Positions 1 to 8,368 of a DNA stretch of 64,000 nt are shown piece after piece. Within the stretch, counting starts at the first letter, position 1. Each line of letters begins with the position of its first letter. Source of the stretch: an uncultured Erythrobacter sp. GTDB lineage: Bacteria; Pseudomonadota; Alphaproteobacteria; Sphingomonadales; Sphingomonadaceae. A program made the position numbers and the translations under genes. Location: NCBI GenBank assembly GCA_947488325.1, contig CANKYZ010000003.1, positions 124,001 through 188,000 on the forward strand. The letters are read 5' to 3'. Under the pieces are notes generated by a model. That model made no database searches. It was not told where the DNA came from and saw nothing but the letters and a program-made list of their open reading frames with translations.

Positions 1-515
1 ATCGGGCGCAAGTCACCTTCGCGGCGCCCCCTAAGCAAGCCGGGCTGCACAATGTCCAGCCGTTTAAATCCGACCTTGGATATCTCTCGCTCAACCTCAC
101 CCTTGGTCCGCAAATAGAAACTCATTGAACTCGGATCGGCTCCTGCTGAGCTGACCAAGACCATATTGGTGATACCAGCCTGTTTTGCAGCTTCGGCAGT
201 CGCAAGCACAAGATCATGATCAACCGCGCGAAAGACGGCTTCATCGCGTCCCGCTTTTTTCCAAGTCGTGCCAAGCGCGCAAATTAGCGCACGCGGTCGT
301 ACTGCCTCTAACACTTCACCCCATTTCGCCGGATCGGCGACGAACATCTCGACCCGCGCACCCTTTGGAAGCTCAACCTCGCGCCGGGCGATACCAACAA
401 TGCGCGCATTTTCGCCGACGCTGGTAATTTCGATCAGGCGGCGTCCGATCAATCCAGTCGCGCCGACCAGCCCAATCCGGATTGGACACTTTGTCTGTGC
501 TATGGGATCAGACAT
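1..515 (-). CDS. NAD(P)H-binding (atypical SDR / HTATIP2-like) protein, partial
   Basis: The start codon lies at 515 and the gene runs off the left edge of the window. The N-terminal glycine-rich loop GATGLIGRR is a Rossmann NAD(P)-binding motif. Further on there is a VLVSSAGA strand and an SMSFYLRTKG segment, the pattern of atypical short-chain dehydrogenases related to HTATIP2 and NAD-dependent epimerases. Its start overlaps the stop of dgt by 8 bases (ATGTCTGA), so the two are probably cotranscribed and translationally coupled. The C-terminus is missing and the substrate is unknown; a nucleotide-sugar or quinone substrate cannot be told apart. Confidence 0.8.
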   Translation of the reverse strand, partial: MSDPIAQTKCPIRIGLVGATGLIGRRLIEITSVGENARIVGIARREVELPKGARVEMFVADPAKWGEVLEAVRPRALICALGTTWKKAGRDEAVFRAVDHDLVLATAEAAKQAGITNMVLVSSAGADPSSMSFYLRTKGEVEREISKVGFKRLDIVQPGLLRGRREGDLRP

Positions 516-1695
516 TGATTAATCCCTTCGGCCTTTCGCCGTAGATTGCCTCACACGCTTGCATCGCAAAACGGTCACTCATCCCTGCGATGAAGTCTGC
601 GATCATGCGGCTGCGATCAGGATCATTCGCAGGCAACCTGATCTGCCATTCTGACGGCATCAACTTTGTATCCTGCGAATAAGCAGCAAACAGCCGTGCA
701 ACCACATCGCGCGCACGTTCAGCCGCGCTGACTTGATCGGGATGATAATAGAGTTTTTTGTACATGAATGCCTTAAGCGCCCGTTCGTGATTCTGCATTT
801 CCGACGAAAATCCCGCCAATTGCCGGCCCGCATCACGGATTTCGGCAACCGATCCGAAGCCTTCTACATTCGCGCGCGAATGTTCCAGCACATCGTTCAC
901 CATCAACCCAATTTGATCACGGATCAGCTCGCGCAGCTGGCGCTCTCTCGGCGCATTGGGAAAGCGTTTTTCGACCGCCCGCCATTGATGTGCGAGGAAA
1001 TCCAGTTCTAGCAGGTCATCAAGGTTTAGGAAGCCTGCCCGCAATCCATCGTCGATATCGTGATTGTCATAGGCGATGTCGTCCGAAACCGCCGCGATCT
1101 GCGCCTCGAGTGAAGGCCAAGAGCCAAGCTTGAATGGAAATGCAGCATCCAATTCTGCAAGCGCCCAATTGGGTGCGATGATCGGACCATTATGTTTCGC
1201 AAGTCCCTCCAGCAGATCCCAGGTCAGGTTTAGCCCATCATGTTCAGGATAGGGGCTCTCCAACCGCATTATTGTGCGCAGCGCGTGAGCGTTATGGTCA
1301 AAACCGCCATGGCGCTCCATCGCTTCGGACAAGGCATCCTCTCCGGCATGCCCAAAAGGCGGATGTCCAAGGTCATGCGCGAGACACAGTGCTTCGGTAA
1401 GGTCTTCGTCCAAAGCCAGAGCGCGGGCGAGCACACGGCCAATCTGCGCAACTTCGATACTGTGGGTTAAGCGCGTGCGATAATGATCGCCATCGGGTGC
1501 GATAAAGACCTGGGTTTTCGATTTGAGCCGGCGAAAACTCATCGAATGGATGATCCGGTCTCGATCGCGCTGGAAATCGGTGCGTGGGCCTCTTGTTTCG
1601 CTTGTCCCGGTAGATTGTAATGACGTTCGAGTTGACGCAAATTCACGTCCACCATGGGCGAATGGATCGGCTGCATAGGATGCGGGTGTTTTCAC
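508..1695 (-). CDS. dgt: Deoxyguanosinetriphosphate triphosphohydrolase-like protein
   Basis: 395 residues, HD-superfamily hydrolase that splits dNTPs (classically dGTP) into the nucleoside and tripolyphosphate in the cytoplasm, trimming dNTP pools. The metal-binding set is visible: H78 in RTRLTHS, H107-D108 in AHDLGHPPFGHAG, and a downstream aspartate in DDIAYDNHDID. The R-x3-RRLK-x-KTQVF segment before the HD core is typical of the bacterial Dgt family. The start is GTG at 1695; no good ribosome site is seen, but an in-frame stop lies just upstream. Length and motifs fit alphaproteobacterial Dgt. Confidence 0.93.
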   Translation of the reverse strand: MKTPASYAADPFAHGGREFASTRTSLQSTGTSETRGPRTDFQRDRDRIIHSMSFRRLKSKTQVFIAPDGDHYRTRLTHSIEVAQIGRVLARALALDEDLTEALCLAHDLGHPPFGHAGEDALSEAMERHGGFDHNAHALRTIMRLESPYPEHDGLNLTWDLLEGLAKHNGPIIAPNWALAELDAAFPFKLGSWPSLEAQIAAVSDDIAYDNHDIDDGLRAGFLNLDDLLELDFLAHQWRAVEKRFPNAPRERQLRELIRDQIGLMVNDVLEHSRANVEGFGSVAEIRDAGRQLAGFSSEMQNHERALKAFMYKKLYYHPDQVSAAERARDVVARLFAAYSQDTKLMPSEWQIRLPANDPDRSRMIADFIAGMSDRFAMQACEAIYGERPKGLINV

Positions 1696-1816
1696 ACCGT
1701 TCGGCTTAATTCAGCACGCATATCTGCTCAACGGGAACAGACAAGCAACATAGCGGGAATGCGGGGACAGCACCTGTTCCGGCAAGGGGATTGTATAGCT
1801 ACTAGAGAAATACTTG

Positions 1817-1864
1817 AAAAAAGGGGCCGCTCACCGGGTGCAATGGGGGGTGGTAAGCGGCCCC
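1817..1864 (-). terminator. Rho-independent terminator after the racemase gene or an sRNA
   Basis: Read on the minus strand, GGGGCCGCT (1864-1856) pairs perfectly with AGCGGCCCC (1831-1823), with three more pairs after one mismatch, and is followed directly by TTTTTT (1822-1817). This is a textbook intrinsic terminator. The loop holds a run of six C. It would end transcripts coming from the racemase gene or from a separate small RNA, before dgt. Confidence 0.82.
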
Positions 1865-1920
1865 AAGAGCCTTTCAGCTCTTGGGTCTACGGTGCGACCC
1901 GAAGACCCGGAATCTGCTCG
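1817..1920 (-). ncRNA. Candidate structured small RNA or 3'UTR-derived RNA
   Basis: Three hairpins lie back to back on the minus strand: GGGTCT/AGACCC (1908-1903 with 1888-1883), CCCAAGAGC-type stem (1885-1877 with 1870-1862) and the terminator stem (1864-1823). The second and third share bases, so alternative folds are possible. The 228 bases between the racemase stop (2045) and the terminator have no convincing reading frame. The C-rich terminator loop is the sort of single-stranded stretch used by some alphaproteobacterial sRNAs to bind ribosome sites. The 5' end and promoter could not be placed, so it may only be a long 3'UTR. Confidence 0.4.
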
Positions 1921-2044
1921 TTATTGTTCGAAAGCAAATTCACCACGGCTAAGTAGCTCTGTAATGTTTAAACTAACACCCCTTACCGAGAGGTAAATCC
2001 GTCCAACCGTTCCTTGCAGGAGACGAACAGCCGAACTATTCACG

Positions 2045-2740
2045 CTATTCTTGTTCAAGTATCCAAGCAGCTGCCGCTTCACAGTGAATTCGGGTTGAAT
2101 CGAACACAGGAAGCACATTCGCATCTGCATCAACCACCAGGTTCAGCTCGGTGCATGCCAGCACAATCGAATCCGCCCCTTCTTGCGCCTTATTTGTGAT
2201 GATCGTCTTCATTGCGCGCTCAGCATCGCGTGTGACCTTACCCACCATCAACTCATCATAAATAATCCCATCGAGCGTTTCGACATTGGTCATATTGGGT
2301 GGCAGCAAATCAATGCCGTGAGCGACCAACCGCTTGCGATAGAAGCTTTCCGTCATCACATTGCGCGTGCCGATAATCGCTGCCTTGTGATATCCTGACG
2401 TTTTGAGAGCCTGTCCGACATATTCTGCAATGTGCAGGATAGGAATATCGACTGCGTCAACCACGTCGTCATACAATTTGTGCATCGAATTTGCACCGAT
2501 GATGAGCGCCTCTGCTCCCGCCCCTTCGAGGCGCTTCGCGCTTTCGGACAAGATGCTGCTTGCCCGCTTCCAATCCTTGTCGTCTCGAATCGCGTAAAGC
2601 TGGCAGAAATCAACGCTTTCGATCAATAGAGGAGCGCTGGCCATCGGCGCAGCGAGGCGTTGAACGATCCGGTTGATCCGGTCGTAATAGATGCCGGTTG
2701 AGACCCAGCTCATCCCGCCAATCATTCCCAATTTTCGCAC
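2045..2740 (-). CDS. Aspartate/glutamate racemase family protein (YgeA-like)
   Basis: 231 residues from GTG at 2740, chosen because GAGGG sits 5 bases upstream and because the protein then opens VRKLGMIGGMSW, the usual start of this family; a longer form from 2770 has no such support. The family interconverts L- and D-amino acids without a cofactor using two thiol or hydroxyl residues. The second site is clear (LACTEL, catalytic Cys). The first site reads G-A-N-S-M-H-K, where classical racemases have Cys and the E. coli YgeA type has Thr, so the first acid/base may be altered. It stands alone; substrate unknown. Confidence 0.85.
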   Translation of the reverse strand: MRKLGMIGGMSWVSTGIYYDRINRIVQRLAAPMASAPLLIESVDFCQLYAIRDDKDWKRASSILSESAKRLEGAGAEALIIGANSMHKLYDDVVDAVDIPILHIAEYVGQALKTSGYHKAAIIGTRNVMTESFYRKRLVAHGIDLLPPNMTNVETLDGIIYDELMVGKVTRDAERAMKTIITNKAQEGADSIVLACTELNLVVDADANVLPVFDSTRIHCEAAAAWILEQE

Positions 2741-2868
2741 TATTTCCCTCGAATCTGTTAGCCCGTGCACAACAAGTGTAGCGACGAAGCGAACCTCACG
2801 TCCATAGGCTCCAATTTGGCTCGCAGTCCTAGCGACTTAGATGGTTAGCATCGGTTTAATGGTCAGGA

Positions 2869-3819
2869 TTACTCAAGTGCTTGGAGCCAATTGCGAAGGT
2901 CCGTGACGCTCATATCTGGAGCCTCTTCATGTGGCAGATGACCAATACCGACATACTCAACCAACGTGCTATTTGCGATATGCTCATCATACCAACGGCC
3001 TGCGCCAACAGGAACTAAGGCATCCTCATCACCCCAAATGATCAATGTAGGCACGGACATGCCGGCAGCTTGATCAGCGGAATATTCAACGCGGGGCGTA
3101 TTGAAGCGCGCGATCGTCGCCCCGCGATTGCCAGGATAGCGCAGCAATTCCCAGTATCGATCAACAGCCTCTTCCGTCACAACACCCTGATTGCTGACAC
3201 TTTGCGAGAGTGATTTTTCGACCAATGAGCGCGGAGTGATATGTTTCATCACATTGCTCACCACCGGCAGGCTGGCGATAGTGAAACCGATATTCCCGCC
3301 AGAACCCTCTGGTCGCCGCACAGGCGAACCGCTGGCATCGATCAGGACCAGTCCGCTAAGCCGTTCCGGATGCTCCAACGCGTAACCCATCGAAATCCAG
3401 CCACCCATGGAATTGCCGCCCAGAACGAAGCTCTCCAAACCCAAGGCATCCGCGACCTGATCTACATCTTCGACAAAGCTGGCGAGTTGGTAATCGCCGT
3501 CCAATGCGGGTCCTGTAAGGCCGTGCCCGATCTGGTCATAACGAATGATCCGGTATTGCGACTTCAATGCCCGCGCCCATGGCTCCCACGTATGCAAATC
3601 GGCGCTGGACCCGTGCAACAGAATGATCGCGGGCGCATCGCGCGGACCTTCATCGCGCAGGTGAATTGTTGTTCCATCCGCAATCTCGATGAACTGCGAG
3701 GGCGCATCGCCATATTTCACGCGCATTTCATCGCGGTCTGTATCGGGCGTTAGGAATATCAGGAAGGTGACAACCAACACAGCGACCAACACACCAAGGA
3801 CGCGCAAAAACCACTTCAT
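2869..3819 (-). CDS. Membrane-anchored alpha/beta hydrolase
   Basis: 316 residues. One hydrophobic helix at the N-terminus (about 4-23) anchors or exports the protein; the rest is a periplasmic alpha/beta-hydrolase fold. The HGSS oxyanion strand (about 69-72), nucleophile elbow GGNSMGG (Ser137), acid in WGDEDALVP (Asp264 or 266) and GIGHLPHEE (His294) give a complete catalytic triad. The substrate cannot be read; esterase or haloalkane-dehalogenase-like relatives share these motifs. The start ATG overlaps the stop of the diheme cytochrome gene by 4 bases (ATGA), so it is the third gene of a tight operon with the beta-helix and cytochrome genes. Confidence 0.9.
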   Translation of the reverse strand: MKWFLRVLGVLVAVLVVTFLIFLTPDTDRDEMRVKYGDAPSQFIEIADGTTIHLRDEGPRDAPAIILLHGSSADLHTWEPWARALKSQYRIIRYDQIGHGLTGPALDGDYQLASFVEDVDQVADALGLESFVLGGNSMGGWISMGYALEHPERLSGLVLIDASGSPVRRPEGSGGNIGFTIASLPVVSNVMKHITPRSLVEKSLSQSVSNQGVVTEEAVDRYWELLRYPGNRGATIARFNTPRVEYSADQAAGMSVPTLIIWGDEDALVPVGAGRWYDEHIANSTLVEYVGIGHLPHEEAPDMSVTDLRNWLQALE

Positions 3820-4835
3820 TGACCCATCTCCGTTATCCAGTCACGCATAACCGAAATAGCCCTGTGATCGATTGTTGAACGCCCAAGTTCTGGCATCGCC
3901 ACACCGGGCTCGTTTGAATTCATCCGATGCACAAGAATTGAGGAATCGGGGTCGCCCGGTTCGACAGAAAACAGCAATCCTCCTGCGCCGCGTCCGGCTG
4001 CAACAGGTGGTTTACGCACGCCTAATGCAAAAGGATCACTTTGCTCCCAACGCAGATCGAGACCCGAATTTGAAGCACCGCCGCCGGGTTGATGACAATG
4101 TGCACAATTCACGTCGAGATAGGCGCGCGCGAGCGCATTGGTGTCCGCCGTCTCCTCGGTCCAAATCGGCATTATTCGCGCCATTTCTGGAACTGCCGCG
4201 ATCCGTCCATCAGCCGCTAATTGCGCCAATAATGCAGGCGCTAGATTGCGTGCCTTTGGCCCAACAGGAACGACAGCATCATCGACAGAGTGACAGGTTT
4301 TGCACTGATTTTTGTTCGGGATGCGGTAGCTAATCGCATCCCCATCCGCCGTCGTAATCGGAACGCGCCCACCCGCAATCGCCAGCCGTGCTTCGGTCTG
4401 TTCGTCATTCCAACGATAGGGCAACGCTGTCCAGCCATCTGCACGATGAAGCAGCAATCGCGTTTCGATATAGCGCTGATCATCACCCTCTCCAAAAGCA
4501 AAGGTCTTGATGATCGCAGTGCCAACGGGGAACTGCAGCAATCCCTCCCCATCAGTTTCTATCAACGCCCCATCGGGCACATAGATAAAGCGCAACTTGT
4601 CCGCGCCATCAGACCAGAGCGGAGTGTTGAGTTCGTAGGGAATAAGACCCGCATTCGGCAAGCGGCCGGCGGCATCGGCAAAAAAGCCGAATTCGCTTAA
4701 CATGCGGGGCATTCCATCCGTCAAAATAGCCGATTGATCCACCGATGGCAGCGAGTCCGGCACCGTGGAGCGCGCAGCAATCGCCCCGCCAAAGGCGAGC
4801 ACCGATGCGGTCAGCAGGGCAAATGCACGTTTCAC
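3816..4835 (-). CDS. SO2930-type diheme c-type cytochrome (TIGR03806-like)
   Basis: 339 residues with a Sec signal peptide (about 1-20). Two CxxCH heme-attachment motifs are seen, CKTCH at 178-182 and CAHCH at 244-248, so two covalent hemes are expected in the periplasm. The N-terminal half (ELNTPLWSDGADK region, FPVGTAIIKTF) matches what I know of the SO2930/HNE_0200 family, which occurs in a two-gene pair with a parallel beta-helix protein. Function of the pair is unknown. The start is GTG at 4835, overlapping the beta-helix stop by 4 bases (GTGA). Electron donor and acceptor are not encoded nearby. Confidence 0.88.
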   Translation of the reverse strand: MKRAFALLTASVLAFGGAIAARSTVPDSLPSVDQSAILTDGMPRMLSEFGFFADAAGRLPNAGLIPYELNTPLWSDGADKLRFIYVPDGALIETDGEGLLQFPVGTAIIKTFAFGEGDDQRYIETRLLLHRADGWTALPYRWNDEQTEARLAIAGGRVPITTADGDAISYRIPNKNQCKTCHSVDDAVVPVGPKARNLAPALLAQLAADGRIAAVPEMARIMPIWTEETADTNALARAYLDVNCAHCHQPGGGASNSGLDLRWEQSDPFALGVRKPPVAAGRGAGGLLFSVEPGDPDSSILVHRMNSNEPGVAMPELGRSTIDHRAISVMRDWITEMGQ

Positions 4836-6019
4836 AGTATGCGCGCGTCCAATTCTGCGGGTGCGCCGATGCCCTCACGGTTGAATTCACCTTCAGGTTC
4901 AGGCGCGCTTAGCGGTGATGGTTGCGCACCACCCAACCCGGCGCCTGCCTCGGTAAGGTTGAGCGACCAACCTGTTGTGCCTTCTACAGCAGAGAGGCTG
5001 CCTAGACCGTCCCACAACACAGGCGGCAATGTCCCGCCAAATGCCGCGAGCAGCATTTCGGCTCCGTCGAGCTGCGGATCATCGCCTCCAACGCCGTAAT
5101 TATTGCTTCCGACAACGACATTGCGTGGCAGCGGGTTGTACCGTTCGTCATCAAAGGATTGCGTGTAGGCGACTACCATAATCGGTGCGGTTGGGTTCTG
5201 CTGAAGGATATTGTCTTCGATAAGAACATAGTCATTGGCCATAACCATGATCCCAGTGCCACGCAGAACACCTGCGACGATATTCCCCGGAGGTGCAAAA
5301 TTTGCGGTGTCATTAGCGACCACAAGGTTGTTCGCCACGATCACATTTCCGCCACCCATCACGGGCAATCCTGGCAAATCAAAAATCAAAATACCGCCTG
5401 TGTTTCGGGTGGCAATGTTATGTTCGACCAAAGCGTTGCGGCTATTCTCGATCTCGATCCCCGCGACATTCGCCTCGGCAATAGAATTGCGCACGGTGAT
5501 CAGGTTTGACTGTCCGACATAGATGCCTGCATCCGAAGCACCAGTGACTTTCGCCCCGTCGACCAATACTCCGGTGCTTTCAACAGGGTAGATGCCATAG
5601 GCACCGTTCCCGGCATCCGGGCCGTTCGTCCACGTTACGCGCACGCGGTAATAGACAATGTTGTCCGCGCCTTTTGACTTGATGCCGTCGCCCTGCGGGT
5701 TCTCCAGCGCAAAATCGCGCAAGGTTACGTTGTCAGAGGTGACGAGCAATCCTTCGCCCGCGCCCTTTTGCGCCGTAAAATCGAGCACAGTTCCATCCAT
5801 ACCTGATCCGCGCAGTGTAACGCCATCGACATCCAGACTTAGACCATCCGTCAGCACGTAACGCCCAGCTTCGAGCACGATTTCATCACCCGGTTCGGCG
5901 AGGATCAGAGCCTCCTGCAGCCGTTCCTGCGAGCCTTCACCCGGCGCAATAGTGTGTGTTTCGGCAAGGACGGGTGCGCTGGCGGCGAGCAAAAGCGCGC
6001 CGACGGTCAATCTGATCAT
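4832..6019 (-). CDS. Secreted parallel beta-helix repeat protein (TIGR03805-like)
   Basis: 395 residues with a clear signal peptide ending near ASAPVLAE. The body holds repeated N-x-V/I-x2-N turns (for example LVEHNIATRNTGGILIF, VIVANNLVVAN, VLIEDNILQQN) typical of right-handed parallel beta helices of the pectate-lyase/NosD type. GGGAG ribosome site about 8 bases before the ATG at 6019. This family regularly sits directly beside the SO2930-type cytochrome, as here. A polysaccharide-lyase or polymer-binding role is possible, but no catalytic residues can be assigned. Confidence 0.88.
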   Translation of the reverse strand: MIRLTVGALLLAASAPVLAETHTIAPGEGSQERLQEALILAEPGDEIVLEAGRYVLTDGLSLDVDGVTLRGSGMDGTVLDFTAQKGAGEGLLVTSDNVTLRDFALENPQGDGIKSKGADNIVYYRVRVTWTNGPDAGNGAYGIYPVESTGVLVDGAKVTGASDAGIYVGQSNLITVRNSIAEANVAGIEIENSRNALVEHNIATRNTGGILIFDLPGLPVMGGGNVIVANNLVVANDTANFAPPGNIVAGVLRGTGIMVMANDYVLIEDNILQQNPTAPIMVVAYTQSFDDERYNPLPRNVVVGSNNYGVGGDDPQLDGAEMLLAAFGGTLPPVLWDGLGSLSAVEGTTGWSLNLTEAGAGLGGAQPSPLSAPEPEGEFNREGIGAPAELDARIL

Positions 6020-6091
6020 GTTCTTCTCCCTCTTGAATATGGCTTGTGGCGCATCGGGAGGGAGGATTGCAAGCGTGGTCAGAAAGCCCAG

Positions 6092-6451
6092 TTAGAAAAT
6101 TGGACCGATAAGGTCGATGCTGCAACGTCCGGCAATCCGTACGACTTGCTCCACAGCTTCATTGTCATCAACCCGGCGCAATCGCGTCAACGCCGCCCCA
6201 GCGGAGCGTGGAACGCTTTCTTCACCCTCTTCGGGTGCCAGCCGTTCGAGTTTGAGCAATTGGCCAATACTGAGCCGGTCGACAAGCTTCTCAGCCATAC
6301 ATTCTGACAGATTGACTGGCACTCCGTTATCGAGCAGCGCCTGCTCGACGCGGGCTTCGGTGACCTGCTCAATCACGCCATCGTCGCGCAGCAGAAACCA
6401 CACGCCAATGCCAATGGCGAAAACAGCGATCAGGATTATCAGAGAACGCAT
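6092..6451 (-). CDS. Small single-pass membrane protein, unknown function
   Basis: 119 residues from ATG at 6451, chosen because AGGGAAA lies just upstream and the protein then opens with one hydrophobic helix (about 3-20, MRSLIILIAVFAIGIGVWF). The rest is soluble, acidic, with two cysteines (SECMAEK and AGRCSID), probably on the periplasmic side. It starts 13 bases after the pntB stop, so it is the last gene of the transhydrogenase operon. No family recognised; a helical bundle near C-terminal EQVVRIAGRC is predicted only by eye. Confidence 0.7.
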   Translation of the reverse strand: MRSLIILIAVFAIGIGVWFLLRDDGVIEQVTEARVEQALLDNGVPVNLSECMAEKLVDRLSIGQLLKLERLAPEEGEESVPRSAGAALTRLRRVDDNEAVEQVVRIAGRCSIDLIGPIF

Positions 6452-6464
6452 AGCTTTCCCTAGT

Positions 6465-7922
6465 TTAATCCAGCGCCTTGACGATGCCTTCAACCATCTT
6501 CTTCGCATCCGACAACAGCATCACTGTTTGCGGCATATAGAAGACATCATTGTCGACTCCGGCATAGCCAACGCCGCCCATCGATCGTTTGATAAAGAAG
6601 ACCTGCTTTGCCTTATCCACGTCAAACACGGGCATGCCATAAATGGGCGATGACTTGTCGGTCTTTGCCGCCGGGTTCACCACGTCATTTGCACCGATGA
6701 TGAAAGCAACATCGGCCTGCGCAAATTCTGAGTTGATATCTTCCAGCTCGAACACTTCATCATAGGGCACGTTAGCCTCTGCCAGCAGCACATTCATGTG
6801 CCCGGGCATCCGTCCTGCGACAGGGTGGATCGCATATTTAACCTCAACGCCCTTCTCTTTGAGCGTGTCTGCCATTTCGCGCAGGATATGCTGAGCCTGA
6901 GCCACCGCCATGCCGTATCCCGGAATGATGATAACCTTTTCGGCCTGCTCCAGCATAAACGCCGCGTCATCCGCACTGCCCTGCTTGTAGGGGCGCTGTT
7001 CACGCGCCTCACCATCACCGCCGCCTGAACTGTCCGCGCCAAAGCCGCCGGCGATCACGCTGATGAAGCTGCGGTTCATGGCTTTGCACATGATGTAACT
7101 GAGGATTGCGCCGGAGGAGCCGACCAGAGCGCCGGTGATGATCATCGCCGTGTTGCCCAGCGTAAAGCCCATCGCTGCCGCGGCCCAGCCAGAATAACTG
7201 TTCAGCATCGACACAACGACCGGCATATCGGCGCCGCCGATAGGAATGATCAGCAGGAAACCGATGACAAAGGCGAATACTGCCACTGCGATAATCAGGT
7301 AGCCTTCGCCCGCGCCGCCTTCTGGCGACACTGCATAGACACCGATCAAGCTGAGGATCGCAATCAGCGTCCCAAGATTGATGATATGGCGACCCGGCAA
7401 CATGATCGGCGAACCGCCCATCCGGCCCGATAATTTCAGGAATGCGATGATTGAGCCGGAGAAAGTGATCGCGCCAATCGCAATGCCCAGCCCTAGTTCA
7501 ATCCGGCTGACCATCAAAATCTGATCTGCGGAATCGGTGATCCCGAAGCTAGCCGGGTCAAGCCATGCAGCAAGGCCCACGACCACAGCCGCCAGACCGA
7601 CCAGCGAGTGAAAGCCTGCGACCAGTTCTGGCATCGCCGTCATCGCGATTTTGCGAGCGACAGTGACACCGATGATCGCGCCTATGAAGATCGCGACCGC
7701 TATCTCAACAATGTTGACGATTTCATGCGTGACCAACGTGGTCGCAATCGCGATCACCATCCCGATCACACCATTGCGGTTCCCCGCACGACTTGTCGCT
7801 GGTGACGATAGACCGCGCAGCGCCAGAATGAAGAATATGCCCGATGCAAGATAGGCGAGCATCGCCCATGCGGGGGTGCCGGATACGCCATCAGCGGCGC
7901 CTGCTAGAATGGAGAAGGTCAT
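6465..7922 (-). CDS. pntB: NAD(P) transhydrogenase subunit beta
   Basis: 485 residues. The first 270 or so are membrane helices (GAIIGVTVARKIAMTAMPELVAGFHSLVG region holds the conserved membrane His), the last 180 form the NADP(H)-binding domain III with the motif GYGMAVAQAQH, the HPVAGRMPGHMNVLLAEA segment, and GANDVVNPAA. Together with the alpha subunits it couples proton entry to hydride transfer from NADH to NADP in the inner membrane. It follows the alpha-2 gene with 3 bases between them. Length and motif order are normal. Confidence 0.96.
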   Translation of the reverse strand: MTFSILAGAADGVSGTPAWAMLAYLASGIFFILALRGLSSPATSRAGNRNGVIGMVIAIATTLVTHEIVNIVEIAVAIFIGAIIGVTVARKIAMTAMPELVAGFHSLVGLAAVVVGLAAWLDPASFGITDSADQILMVSRIELGLGIAIGAITFSGSIIAFLKLSGRMGGSPIMLPGRHIINLGTLIAILSLIGVYAVSPEGGAGEGYLIIAVAVFAFVIGFLLIIPIGGADMPVVVSMLNSYSGWAAAAMGFTLGNTAMIITGALVGSSGAILSYIMCKAMNRSFISVIAGGFGADSSGGGDGEAREQRPYKQGSADDAAFMLEQAEKVIIIPGYGMAVAQAQHILREMADTLKEKGVEVKYAIHPVAGRMPGHMNVLLAEANVPYDEVFELEDINSEFAQADVAFIIGANDVVNPAAKTDKSSPIYGMPVFDVDKAKQVFFIKRSMGGVGYAGVDNDVFYMPQTVMLLSDAKKMVEGIVKALD

Positions 7923-7925
7923 CTC

Positions 7926-8207
7926 TTACTTCTCCTTTTTCTTATACATTGCGAGCATTCGCTCCGTCACTGCGAACCCGCCAAAGATATTTATGCTGGC
8001 GAGAACCACACCGAACAGGCCAAGCCATTTGGCCGTCGGGCTGCCCGCCTCAGCCGCCGCAATCAGTGCGCCTACGATAATCACAGAAGAAATCGCATTG
8101 GTCACAGCCATAAGCGGCGTGTGCAGCGCCGGGGTAACCGACCAAACCACATAATAGCCGACGAAACATGCCAGCACGAAGATGGATAGGATTGAAATAA
8201 AGTCCAT
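7926..8207 (-). CDS. pntAB: NAD(P) transhydrogenase subunit alpha-2 (membrane part)
   Basis: 93 residues with three to four hydrophobic helices. The segment TPLMAVTNAISSVIIVGALIAA is the signature of transhydrogenase domain IIa. In E. coli this part is fused to the soluble alpha domain; here, as in most alphaproteobacteria, it is a separate gene between pntA and pntB. A gap of 161 bases without an obvious gene separates it from pntA upstream. Confidence 0.95.
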   Translation of the reverse strand: MDFISILSIFVLACFVGYYVVWSVTPALHTPLMAVTNAISSVIIVGALIAAAEAGSPTAKWLGLFGVVLASINIFGGFAVTERMLAMYKKKEK

Positions 8208-8368
8208 TAATTTGCCTCCGCTGCGATTGCAGCCTCTAGAGCGCCGCTTGGCGCTCGATAGAATCTATACTTGGTTCCGTGTCGTTGATCTCTGATTCGA
8301 ATTGGATTTGGCATGCGTTGCTGGGACGGCCAATGACGCCGCAAGTGTCACAAAGAGCGCGGCACTTC

